DNA from: Planctomycetota bacterium
GTDB taxonomy: Bacteria; Planctomycetota; B15-G4
Length of the DNA: 64,000 nucleotides
NCBI GenBank assembly: GCA_029259745.1
Contig: JAJDEO010000043.1
Location: forward strand, 32,744 to 96,743
Direction: 5' to 3'
The translations under genes were made by a program, and so were the position numbers. A model generated the notes under the pieces. It was given only the letters and a program-made list of their open reading frames with translations, searched no databases and was not told where the DNA came from. Positions 16,566-24,184 of the stretch are shown in pieces. The first letter of the stretch is position 1. Each line of letters begins with the position of its first letter.

Positions 16566-18254
16566 ATGCTCCGCCCGCTGTTGTCCGTTGGTACGTCCCT
16601 GCTCGCGCTCTGCGCAGCACAGGCGGCCGCGCAAGTCGACTTCCTCTACACGCTGAACGAGTTCGGTCAGGCCGCCGTCAACGGCACGAAGCTCGACGCA
16701 CTGCCGTCGAAGTTCGACCCCGACAAGGCCAGCGACCCGAAGCTCGACCAGCGCTGGTGGGACATGGTCATCAAGGGCGAGGACCGCTATGCCCTGCGCC
16801 TCGACGGACGCATCGAGAAGAACGGCGCGTTGGAGATGACGCTCAGCACCGACACCGGCACGGCCTGGGTCGCACTCGTGCTCACGGACGCCGACGAGCT
16901 CTACGCGCTGCGCACGGACGGACGCATCTCGCGCGACGGCACCGCGCTCGTCAACTTGCCCGGCAAGACGTTCAACTGTCCCTCGGTCAACAGCACGACG
17001 GCCTTCGCCTACGTCGACTTGATCTCGAACGGCACGGACGTCTTCGCATTGCGTAGCGATGGCGCGATCTTCAAGAACACGACGATCACGCCGATCTTCG
17101 AACTCAACGCGAAGGACGGTCTGTTCGACGGTTGCGAAGACGAGGGTGAATCCCCGGACACGGAGTGGCGCAACCTCGCGCTGCACCCGGTCGACGGTCG
17201 CATCTTCGCGCTCCGCACCGATGGGAGCGTGCTGTCCGCCGACCCGTCCGCCGACCCCGGCGATGGCGTCACCAACGAAGGGACGATCGAAGCCGAGCTC
17301 CCGTTCGGCAACGTCATCGCACTCGACCGCTACTACCGCGACCTCGAGTTCACCGAGGACGCCGCGTGGTTCGCGCTCCGCGCCGACGGCGACCTCTACA
17401 GCTCGGGGAGTCTCGTCGAGCCGCTCGTCGACTTCCCCGGCACGCCGGCCCAGGGCTTCGAGCAGACGTACATCGACCTCGCGACGGGCGGCACGTCGGT
17501 CTATGCGCTGCGGTTCGATGGACGCGTGCACGCCGACCTCGACACCACGCCGGTCCTCAAGCTGAAGCAGGGCCGCTGGCGTCGCATCGAGGGCAGCAAC
17601 ACGCCGCCCAACGTCGACAACATCGACAACACCAAGCCGACGATCACGAAGTACGCGCCACGCTTCACACAGGGCGACGCAGTCTCGATTCCGCTCGTCG
17701 CACAGGACATCGACCAGGCCTCGGACGCGCTGACGATCGTCGTCGACGAGTCGATGCTGCCGGTATGGCTCGAGTACGACGCCGACTCGCGTACGTTCCA
17801 GAGCACGCTCGAGTATCCGACGATCCCCACGGAGATCGACGGCGACGACACGAAGGGCGGCGTGAAGGTCAAGTACACGGTCGATGACGGCAAGGACAAA
17901 CCTGTCAAGGGCACGCTGAAGTTCAAGGTGCTCACGCCCGACACGAACGAGAACAAGAACAAGAAGCCGATGGGCGCGAAGATCAAGAAGGCCACGGCCT
18001 TCGTCGGCGTGCCGTACTCGCTGCGCATGCTCGCGTCCGACCGCGACGGTGACGAGGTCACGATCACGGTCGACGAAGAGGCGCTGCCCGAGGGCGCGAC
18101 GTTCGACGGCGTCGACACGATCAACTGGGATGCGCCGACGATCGACGACATCGGCAAGGTCTCGTTCGTCTTCCTGCTCGACGACGGCTCGGGGAAGAAG
18201 CCCGTGAAGCGCAAGGTCGGCGTGAAGGTCGTCTCGAGCCTGCTTGGCTTCTGA
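16566..18254 (+). CDS. Secreted protein with six ALRxDG repeats and two Ig-like domains
   Basis: A 562-residue protein with a Sec signal peptide (MLRPLLSVGTSLLALCAAQA, cleavage near AAAQ). Residues ~50-345 contain six copies of a short repeat: YALRLDGRI, YALRTDGRI, FALRSDGAI, FALRTDGSV, FALRADGDL and YALRFDGRV, spaced ~40-60 residues apart. This is consistent with a beta-propeller, perhaps six-bladed. Residues ~370-560 hold two Ig/cadherin-like modules (PTITKYAPRFTQGDAVSIPL; PYSLRMLASDRDGDEVTITV), as in putative-Ig (He_PIG) proteins. No enzyme motif. It probably acts at or outside the cell surface. The stop at 18252-18254 is followed 28 bp later by a 154-bp repeat element. Confidence 0.8.
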   Translation: MLRPLLSVGTSLLALCAAQAAAQVDFLYTLNEFGQAAVNGTKLDALPSKFDPDKASDPKLDQRWWDMVIKGEDRYALRLDGRIEKNGALEMTLSTDTGTAWVALVLTDADELYALRTDGRISRDGTALVNLPGKTFNCPSVNSTTAFAYVDLISNGTDVFALRSDGAIFKNTTITPIFELNAKDGLFDGCEDEGESPDTEWRNLALHPVDGRIFALRTDGSVLSADPSADPGDGVTNEGTIEAELPFGNVIALDRYYRDLEFTEDAAWFALRADGDLYSSGSLVEPLVDFPGTPAQGFEQTYIDLATGGTSVYALRFDGRVHADLDTTPVLKLKQGRWRRIEGSNTPPNVDNIDNTKPTITKYAPRFTQGDAVSIPLVAQDIDQASDALTIVVDESMLPVWLEYDADSRTFQSTLEYPTIPTEIDGDDTKGGVKVKYTVDDGKDKPVKGTLKFKVLTPDTNENKNKKPMGAKIKKATAFVGVPYSLRMLASDRDGDEVTITVDEEALPEGATFDGVDTINWDAPTIDDIGKVSFVFLLDDGSGKKPVKRKVGVKVVSSLLGF

Positions 18255-18282
18255 GCGCGCACGCCGCGGCGGGCAGCGAGTG

Positions 18283-18436
18283 GTGTGATTCAAAAGTTCG
18301 CGAAATTAGCTTTGGGTCATCGTCGTCGCTGGCAAGGCGCATCGCCGCAGGCGAATGGGTGGATTCGTCGAGGAGATGCAACACAGCCAGCGGCGAGGAG
18401 GGCGTGAAACAAATGACGCGAACTTTTGAATCACAC
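18283..18436. repeat. 154-bp MITE-like element, copy 1 (family R1)
   Basis: Bounded by perfect 20-bp terminal inverted repeats, GTGTGATTCAAAAGTTCGCG at 18283-18302 and its reverse complement at 18417-18436. An inner inverted repeat (CTGGC...GCCAG) suggests a long hairpin. It has no coding capacity. A second copy of exactly the same length lies at 22591-22744 in the opposite orientation, with about four differences by eye. The right end overlaps by one base the TAG stop of the GbsR-type gene. Confidence 0.85.
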
Positions 18437-18987
18437 TAGCTGTCGCGGCGGCGGCGCTTCGTCGACACGCGGTTGGCCTTCGAGACGAGCATCTTCAGGC
18501 CCAGCTTCTGGACGATGCCGCCCTTGAGGAACTGCTCGGCCATGTGGTCGGCCATGCCGATGAGGCCCTCGATGAGCTGTAGCCGCTCGCAGAACTTCTG
18601 CGCATCGGCGCCCTTCTCGGCCTCGAGCTGCGGGATCCAGGTGCGCGTGGCGGAGAGGATGGGGTCCCACTCGCGGCGCTTGCGCGTCTGGACGATGTTC
18701 CGAATGGCCTTCTCCATGTCCGTCTCCGGACGGTAGGAGACGCGGCGACTGCCGGCACAGCGCTCGGGGATGACGAGTCCCCAGTCTTGGAGATCGCGGC
18801 AGGCCATCGACACGGCGCCGCGGCTCATTCCGAGCCCCGCGACGATCGACTCGGCGTCGCACGGATCAGCCTGGGTGAGCAACCAACCGAAAACCCGTCC
18901 GGTCGCCGGTGAGACGCCCCAGAAGGGCGCCATTTGGCCCCACAGGCTCACGAACTGCGTGCGAATCTCCTCGGTCTCGCTCGGCAT
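18436..18987 (-). CDS. GbsR/MarR-family transcriptional regulator
   Basis: A 183-residue regulator. The winged-helix domain (residues ~20-95) has WGVSPATGRVFGWLLTQADP and ESIVAGLGMSRGAVSMACRD, typical of the GbsR branch of MarR (COG1510), then RRVSYRPETDMEKAIRNIV forming the wing and following helix. The C-terminal half is helical, with a basic tail (STKRRRRDS). In characterised members this type controls osmolyte or choline uptake genes. Here the gene is divergent from an amino-acid symporter with 158 bp between start codons, so local control of that transporter is a reasonable inference. Its stop codon coincides with the edge of a repeat element. Confidence 0.85.
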   Translation of the reverse strand: MPSETEEIRTQFVSLWGQMAPFWGVSPATGRVFGWLLTQADPCDAESIVAGLGMSRGAVSMACRDLQDWGLVIPERCAGSRRVSYRPETDMEKAIRNIVQTRKRREWDPILSATRTWIPQLEAEKGADAQKFCERLQLIEGLIGMADHMAEQFLKGGIVQKLGLKMLVSKANRVSTKRRRRDS

Positions 18988-19145
18988 GCCAGAGTTCTAG
19001 CAGGTCGACATTCAAACACTTCAGAAATCTCGATCACCTCGCGCGACCACACCCCCGGCCGTAGCTCGATTGCAACACACCCGGCTGCCTGGCACGATCA
19101 TGCGCCGTCCGCCCGACTCATCCGCGCGCCCGATTGGGGACCTCC

Positions 19146-20804
19146 ATGCCGCACCGCCGTCGCCTGGCCGTATTCTTCGCGATCGCCCTGTCTTTCCTGG
19201 CCGCGCCGATCGAGGCCGCCACGACGGCGCCCAGCGCGCCGCCCGCCGTCGTCCAGGACGACGGCGAGATGACCGTCATCGAGAAGATCAACGCGAAGCT
19301 CGAGGGCGTCGATCGCACGATGGGCGACGTCAACGCCTGGATCGCGGGCGGCGACGATGGCAGCACGCCCGATATCGTCGAGAACGCGGTGGGCATGTTC
19401 ATGCTCGTGCCGCTGGGCTTCGACAACGCCAGGGGCGAGCCCGTGAAGGTGCCCCTCGCCGTGCTCTGGCTCGTGCTCGGTGCGATCTTCTTCACGCTGC
19501 GCATGGGCTTCATCCAGTTCCGCGCCTTCCGCCACGCCATCGCGATCACGGGCGGCAAGTACGACAACCCCGACGACCAGGGCGACGTCACGAGCTTCCA
19601 GGCCCTCACGGCTGCCCTCTCGGCGACGGTCGGCCTCGGCAACATCGCCGGCGTCGCGCTCGCCATCTCGATCGGTGGCCCGGGCGCAACCTTCTGGATG
19701 ATCGTGGCCGGCCTGCTCGGCATGGCCTCGAAGTTCACCGAATGCTCGCTAGGACAGATGTATCGCCAGGTGCGCTCGGACGGAACGGTCATGGGCGGCG
19801 CGATGTACTACCTGTCGCGCGGCCTGTCCGACATGAAACTCGGCGTCGTCGGCTATCCCCTGGCGTTCCTCTTCGCGCTGCTCTGCATGGGCGGGTCGCT
19901 CGCGGGCGGCAACAGCTTCCAGGTGAATCAGTCGCTCGGGATCCTGACGAACACCTTCCCCTCGCTCATCGGCAGCGAGTGGATGTACGGCGCCATCATG
20001 ACCGTGCTCGTCGGCATCGTCATCATCGGCGGCATCCAGCGCATCGCGTCGGTGGCCGAGAAGGTCGTGCCGTTCATGTGCGGCCTCTACGTGATCCTGT
20101 GCCTCTACGTGCTCGGCACGTCGTTCGGTGACATCCCGATGGCGTTCGGCCTCATCTACGACGGCGCGTTCAACGCCGACGCGGCTCTGGGCGGATTCTT
20201 CGGCGTGCTCATCGTCGGCTTCCAGCGCGCGGCCTTCTCGAACGAGGCCGGCGTCGGTTCTGCGGCCATCGCCCACTCGGCGGCCAAGACGCCCTATCCC
20301 GTGCGCGAGGGCATCGTCGCCCTGCTTGAGCCCTTCATCGACACCGTCGTCGTCTGCACGATGACGGCCCTCGTGATCGTCATCACGGGCGCCTACGACG
20401 CCGGCGGCGAGTTCGAGGTCCTGCGCGAGGCGCGGAACGGTGCCGGACTCACCTCCGCGGCCATGGCCTCGGCGATCGGCGACTGGGTCCCGTACGTGCT
20501 CACCGTAGCCGTCGTGCTCTTCGCCTTCTCGACGATGATCTCGTGGAGCTACTACGGCGAGCGCTGCTGGACGTGGATGTTCGGCGACGGGTCGTCGATC
20601 ATCTACAAGTGCATCTTCCTCGCCTTCGTGTTCATCGGCTCGATCATCTCGGGCACGAACGCGCTCGACTTCGGCGACCTCATGATCCTCGGCATGGCCT
20701 TCCCGAACATCCTCGGCGTCGTGCTGCTGTCGGGGAAGGTGAAGAAGTCGCTGGACGAGTACCTCGTCAAGCTCAAGGCCGACGAGTTCAAGACCTACAA
20801 GTGA
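19146..20804 (+). CDS. Sodium:alanine/glycine symporter (AGCS family)
   Basis: A 552-residue membrane transporter importing alanine or glycine with sodium. Family motifs are VGLGNIAGVALAISIGGPGA, then FWMIVAGLLGMASKFTE and QRAAFSNEAGVGSAAIAHSA; about ten hydrophobic helices are visible between residues ~105 and 535. Unusually, the first ~24 residues look like a cleavable signal peptide (MPHRRRLAVFFAIALSFLAA) and are followed by a ~75-residue extracytoplasmic-type stretch before the first usual helix. ATG 19146 is preferred; TTG 19134 is 12 bp upstream. It is divergent from a GbsR-type regulator. A weak TTGCAA-N17-CACGAT lies upstream of the start. Confidence 0.92.
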   Translation: MPHRRRLAVFFAIALSFLAAPIEAATTAPSAPPAVVQDDGEMTVIEKINAKLEGVDRTMGDVNAWIAGGDDGSTPDIVENAVGMFMLVPLGFDNARGEPVKVPLAVLWLVLGAIFFTLRMGFIQFRAFRHAIAITGGKYDNPDDQGDVTSFQALTAALSATVGLGNIAGVALAISIGGPGATFWMIVAGLLGMASKFTECSLGQMYRQVRSDGTVMGGAMYYLSRGLSDMKLGVVGYPLAFLFALLCMGGSLAGGNSFQVNQSLGILTNTFPSLIGSEWMYGAIMTVLVGIVIIGGIQRIASVAEKVVPFMCGLYVILCLYVLGTSFGDIPMAFGLIYDGAFNADAALGGFFGVLIVGFQRAAFSNEAGVGSAAIAHSAAKTPYPVREGIVALLEPFIDTVVVCTMTALVIVITGAYDAGGEFEVLREARNGAGLTSAAMASAIGDWVPYVLTVAVVLFAFSTMISWSYYGERCWTWMFGDGSSIIYKCIFLAFVFIGSIISGTNALDFGDLMILGMAFPNILGVVLLSGKVKKSLDEYLVKLKADEFKTYK

Positions 20805-21096
20805 TGTCGTGAAGACCGGCGTTGCTGTGCGGCGGCTTGCGGCGGACGGGCTTGGCTTCGCCGTCGGGCCATCGCACGGCGCTGCAATGACGTGGCGCGG
20901 CGCGGCGTCTAATCGGGGTCGTCTGACAAGGCGCAGCGGCGCTGGCGATGGATTCGTCGACGGGATGCTGCGCGCCGAGTCACACGACGAGCGGAGTGAC
21001 ACCTCTCGGAGTCGGTTGACGAACTCATGCGACGCTCGGCACACATCACCAAGGCCCAGCTGTGACCTCGTGACGATCGTCGCTGAAGAATCCGGG
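20805..21096. other. Non-coding region with a degenerate repeat core
   Basis: No gene seen. Positions 20925-20968 (GACAAGGCGCAGCGGCGCTG then GGATTCGTCGACGGGATGC) match the inner core of the R1 element (GGCAAGGCGCATCGCCGCAG and GGATTCGTCGAGGAGATGC) without its terminal repeats, so it looks like a decayed relative. The rest has no recognisable structure. Confidence 0.45.
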
Positions 21097-21263
21097 CTAG
21101 CAGCCGATTGAAAGACTCATCCGGCGCGCCGCACGCACCCGAGCGCGCCTGTGCGAGAGCGGGAGCCTCGACGAATCCACCGATGCGCCTGCGTTCCCAC
21201 ACTCGCGCAGACACACTCGGTCACGCACGGCGCACTCGGAGCAGTGCTTCGACAGGCTGCTAA
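21097..21263. repeat. R2 inverted-repeat element, copy a
   Basis: About 167 bp, starting CTAGCAGCCGATTGAAAGAC and ending in the imperfect inverted counterpart (right end reads inward TTAGCAGCCTGTCGAAGCAC). The interior carries TCGACGAATCCACCGATGCG followed by CCTGCGTT, shared with copies at 38408-38573 and 59249-59415. The right end overlaps the TAG stop codon (21260-21262) of the minus-strand FxsA gene. No coding capacity. Confidence 0.75.
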
Positions 21264-21772
21264 GGACCGATCGGCGTGTGGCCGTCGTCGTCGCTGACGT
21301 CGGTGACCTCGTAGTCGTCCGCCGAGAGGTCTTTGACGCCGCCTGACGCCGGCGGCGGCGTCGCGCCGGGACCACCCCCGGCCGAGAACGTGAAGACGTT
21401 GACACCGCCCGCGCTGCCGGCCTTGGCCGCCATGTTCGCGCGCACGGCGTCGGCCAGCTTGCGCCGCGTGGAAGGGATCAGCAACAGCACGCCGACCGTG
21501 TCGGTGATGATCCCGGGCGTGATCAGCGCCACGCCTGCCACGAAGATGAGCAGCCCCTCGAGGATCGCACGCGTGGGTGGTTCGCCGGCGTGGGCGCCCT
21601 GCATGCGCGCGCGCACACCGGCGCTCTGCCAGCGAGCCAGCCCCGCGCCCAGGAACCCGGTGACGATGACGAGCGCGAGCATCGGGATCGCACCCAGCGC
21701 CTGGCTGACCTTGTAGAGCAGCCAGATCTCGAGGATCGGAACGGCGATGAACAGAAGGAGTAACCTACCCAT
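21260..21772 (-). CDS. fxsA: FxsA-family membrane protein
   Basis: A 170-residue cytoplasmic-membrane protein. The N-terminus LLLLFIAVPILEIWLLYKVS, then VIVTGFLGAGLARWQS and LLIFVAGVALITPGIITDTV follow the FxsA pattern of three to four hydrophobic segments. The C-terminal ~50 residues are a soluble G/P/D-rich tail (FTFSAGGGPGATPPPASGG) longer than in E. coli. FxsA overexpression affects phage F exclusion in E. coli; its general role is unknown. The start ATG 21772 sits behind an AGGA-like site. It is divergent from the HAD gene with 91 bp between them. The end of the gene coincides with an R2 repeat element. Confidence 0.88.
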   Translation of the reverse strand: MGRLLLLFIAVPILEIWLLYKVSQALGAIPMLALVIVTGFLGAGLARWQSAGVRARMQGAHAGEPPTRAILEGLLIFVAGVALITPGIITDTVGVLLLIPSTRRKLADAVRANMAAKAGSAGGVNVFTFSAGGGPGATPPPASGGVKDLSADDYEVTDVSDDDGHTPIGP

Positions 21773-21863
21773 GCGTGCATGATGGCACGCACACGCCGGT
21801 CGCGCACGCCTCGCCGTGCAGCCGCCCCGCCCACCCCACTCGCGCCCCGTCGCCGACTCGCCC

Positions 21864-22478
21864 GTGCCCACCCCACTGCCTCATCCACGCGGCACCGTGA
21901 TCCTCTTCGACGTCATGAACACGCTCGTTCGCGAGCCGTTCTTCGCCGACGTTCCGGGACACTTCGGCATGACGCTGGACGAGCTGCTCGCGGCCAAGCA
22001 CCCGACGTCGTGGTTCGCGTTCGAACGCGGAGAGATCGACGAAACGGCCTACTTCGAGGACTTCTTCCGCGACCGCCGCCCGATCCGCGGCGACCACCTG
22101 CTCGAGGTCCTCGTGGCGGGCTTCGAGTGGCTGCCCGGCATGGAGCCGCTCCTCGCCGATCTGCACGCCGCAGGACACACGATCCACGCCCTCTCGAACT
22201 ACCCCGCGTGGTATCGGCTGATCGACGAGAAGCTCGGCCTGTCCCGCTACCTCTCGTGGACGTTCGTCTCGTGCAAGACCGGCGTCCGCAAGCCCGACGC
22301 GGAGGCCTATCTCGGCGCCGCACGCGCGCTCGGCGTCTCTCCGGCCGAGTGTCTGTTCATCGATGACCAGGACGCCATGGTCGCGGGCGCGCGGGCGGTC
22401 GGGATGCCCGCCATCCAGCGCACGACGACTCAACAGCTCAGCGACGACCTGCGCGCGCGTCGACTGCTCGGGGCCTGA
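21864..22478 (+). CDS. HAD-superfamily hydrolase of the DVMxT type
   Basis: A ~204-residue HAD phosphatase. Motif I is ILFDVMNTLV: the first Asp is present but the usual second Asp (DxD) is Met, as in a HAD branch with DVMDT that includes plant FMN hydrolases (recollected family pattern). The following REPFFADVPGHFGMTLDELL also resembles that branch. Motif II is ALSNY, motif III K of KTGVRKPDAEAY, and motif IV FIDDQDAMVAGA with the metal-binding Asp pair. The cap is inserted between motifs I and II. GTG 21864 is the likely start; GTG 21897 would begin right before motif I. A flavin-phosphate or other small phosphate ester substrate is possible but unproven. Confidence 0.82.
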   Translation: MPTPLPHPRGTVILFDVMNTLVREPFFADVPGHFGMTLDELLAAKHPTSWFAFERGEIDETAYFEDFFRDRRPIRGDHLLEVLVAGFEWLPGMEPLLADLHAAGHTIHALSNYPAWYRLIDEKLGLSRYLSWTFVSCKTGVRKPDAEAYLGAARALGVSPAECLFIDDQDAMVAGARAVGMPAIQRTTTQQLSDDLRARRLLGA

Positions 22479-22590
22479 CGCGCACGCCGTGGGCAGCGTG
22501 GGATGTGCAGCCCGTGGCGAAAGTCATTCCGACCGTGGAGCCATCTGCTGGGCCGATGCCGCCCGAGCGAAAGCACTATCACCGCTGGTG

Positions 22591-22744
22591 GTGTGATTCA
22601 AAAGTTCGCGTCATTTGTTTCACGCCCTCCTCGCCGCTGGCTGTGTTGCATCTCCTCGACGAATCCACCCATTCGCCTGCGGCGATGCGCCTTGTCAGCG
22701 ACCACGATGACCCAAAACTCATTTCGCGAACTTTTGAATCACAC
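22591..22744. repeat. 154-bp MITE-like element, copy 2 (family R1)
   Basis: Perfect 20-bp terminal inverted repeats at 22591-22610 and 22725-22744, identical to copy 1. The interior is the reverse complement of copy 1 with about four substitutions. The inverted repeat can be extended outward by GTG/CAC at this copy (CTGGTG on the left, CACTAG on the right). It ends 2 bp before the TAG stop of the FG-GAP gene. Confidence 0.85.
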
Positions 22745-22746
22745 CA

Positions 22747-24099
22747 CTAGCGCGTCCGCTCGGCGATCAGTTCGGTGAGGTCGTAGGCCCGCAACTCATC
22801 GTGCTCACCTCGCTCGATGTCGATCGCCAGGGCGCGCACGATCAGTTCGGGTGGTCCACCGGGCACCAGCTGGCCGGCCGCCATGTCGAGCCCGAAAGCC
22901 GCATCGAGGCGGTCGGGCGTCAGCGTGCCGAGCGGCTCCCCGTCGGCGCCGGAGACGAGATAGATGCGCCCGCGGCCGTCCCACATGCGCGAGACGCGCG
23001 GCTCGGACACGGCGAAGTCGGGCGCTCCGTCTGCGTTCACATCGCCCAGCGGCGCGAAGGCTGTGCAGTAGGCGGCGCGTCGGTTCGTGCGGAAGGTCGT
23101 GAAGACGGCCTGGCCGTCGGCGCCCGAGACGACCGTCAAGGTCGGCATGTTGTCGGCGCCTTCGAAGACCTTCGGGCCGCCGATCACGATCTCGCCTGTG
23201 CCGTCGGCATCGACATCACCGAGGAACATGAGGTTCAGGTCGACGGTCGTGAACCCCGTCCATGAGTGGATCGCGCGCCCGGTCGCCACGTCGAAGACGT
23301 GCACCCAGGCCTCGGTCGGCGCCTCGTCGCCGGGCTCGCCGCGCTGGCTCCCCACGATCACATCCGAGACGCCGTCGCCGTCCACGTCGCCCGAATCGAG
23401 GACGACGCCGAAGCCGAAGACGCCCGTCGGACACGTCCAGGACTGCAGCCGTCGCCCGTCGGCGGACGAGACCACCTCGACGATGCTCTGGTCGTCGCCG
23501 TCCTGTTTGCTGCGCCGCGGTGCACTCGCCACGACGACGTCGTCGCGACCATCGCCATCGATGTCGGCGATCGACGCCACGCGCGTCCCGAAGAACATCC
23601 GCTCGAGCGCAGCGCAGACGCGTGCGTCCACGGCGCCGGCGTCCGCCGGATCGACGACGAGCAACTCGCCCCGCGCACCCTGCGGCCCCTCGGCCTCGCA
23701 GCGCGCACGCGTCCGACCGACCGCGAGCGCGGCCTTCTCGCCGGCGAGCCAGGCAAGCTGATTTGCATACCCATCGCCGCGCCGCTCGCTCGTGAGTGGT
23801 CCGTTCCAACTGCCGGCCTCGATGACCTCACCGGTTGCACCGGAAAGGCGCTCGACCCGTCCGACGAGCTGGTCGTGGTCGTAAAAGCGCGGCCGCCCGA
23901 CGAGCACATCGTCCCCAGCATCTCCCGGCACCGTGAGCAGCTCGCCGGCGTACTCCTCGCCGAGCCCTGCGCGGAGTGTCCAGAGGACGTTCCCGCGCTC
24001 GGTCTCGAACTCCGAGGACGACGGGGCCTGCTGGGCCATTGTCGTCGCAGCGAGCGAGAACGCGGCAGCGAGAGCTTGGAACGACAGACGACGCGTCAT
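22747..24099 (-). CDS. Secreted FG-GAP repeat protein
   Basis: A 450-residue protein with a Sec signal peptide (LAAAFSLAATTMAQQ). Four to five integrin-alpha-like FG-GAP units are visible through their calcium loops: ADIDGDGRDDVVVAS, SGDVDGDGVSDVIVGS, LGDVDADGTGEIVIGG and LGDVNADGAPDFAVSE, each followed by a beta-strand phrase such as RIYLVSGADGEPLGTL. This predicts a seven-bladed-propeller-like, calcium-binding exported protein of adhesive or structural role. ATG 24099 is chosen because it starts the signal peptide. It is 85 bp downstream of metH on the same strand but functionally unrelated. An R1 repeat lies 2 bp beyond its stop. Confidence 0.85.
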   Translation of the reverse strand: MTRRLSFQALAAAFSLAATTMAQQAPSSSEFETERGNVLWTLRAGLGEEYAGELLTVPGDAGDDVLVGRPRFYDHDQLVGRVERLSGATGEVIEAGSWNGPLTSERRGDGYANQLAWLAGEKAALAVGRTRARCEAEGPQGARGELLVVDPADAGAVDARVCAALERMFFGTRVASIADIDGDGRDDVVVASAPRRSKQDGDDQSIVEVVSSADGRRLQSWTCPTGVFGFGVVLDSGDVDGDGVSDVIVGSQRGEPGDEAPTEAWVHVFDVATGRAIHSWTGFTTVDLNLMFLGDVDADGTGEIVIGGPKVFEGADNMPTLTVVSGADGQAVFTTFRTNRRAAYCTAFAPLGDVNADGAPDFAVSEPRVSRMWDGRGRIYLVSGADGEPLGTLTPDRLDAAFGLDMAAGQLVPGGPPELIVRALAIDIERGEHDELRAYDLTELIAERTR

Positions 24100-24184
24100 G
24101 GCTTCGAACTCCGGGAGTGAGGTGAGAGCGCGCGAGGGGCGTTGCTGGCACGTCGAACGCCGCCCTGCTGTTGGGTGTCCGCCG

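Noticed and set aside
18988..19145. CTAGCAGGTCGAC near 19000 resembling the R2 element end
   Set aside because: The similarity stops after about nine bases and no second end or core is found; probably chance.
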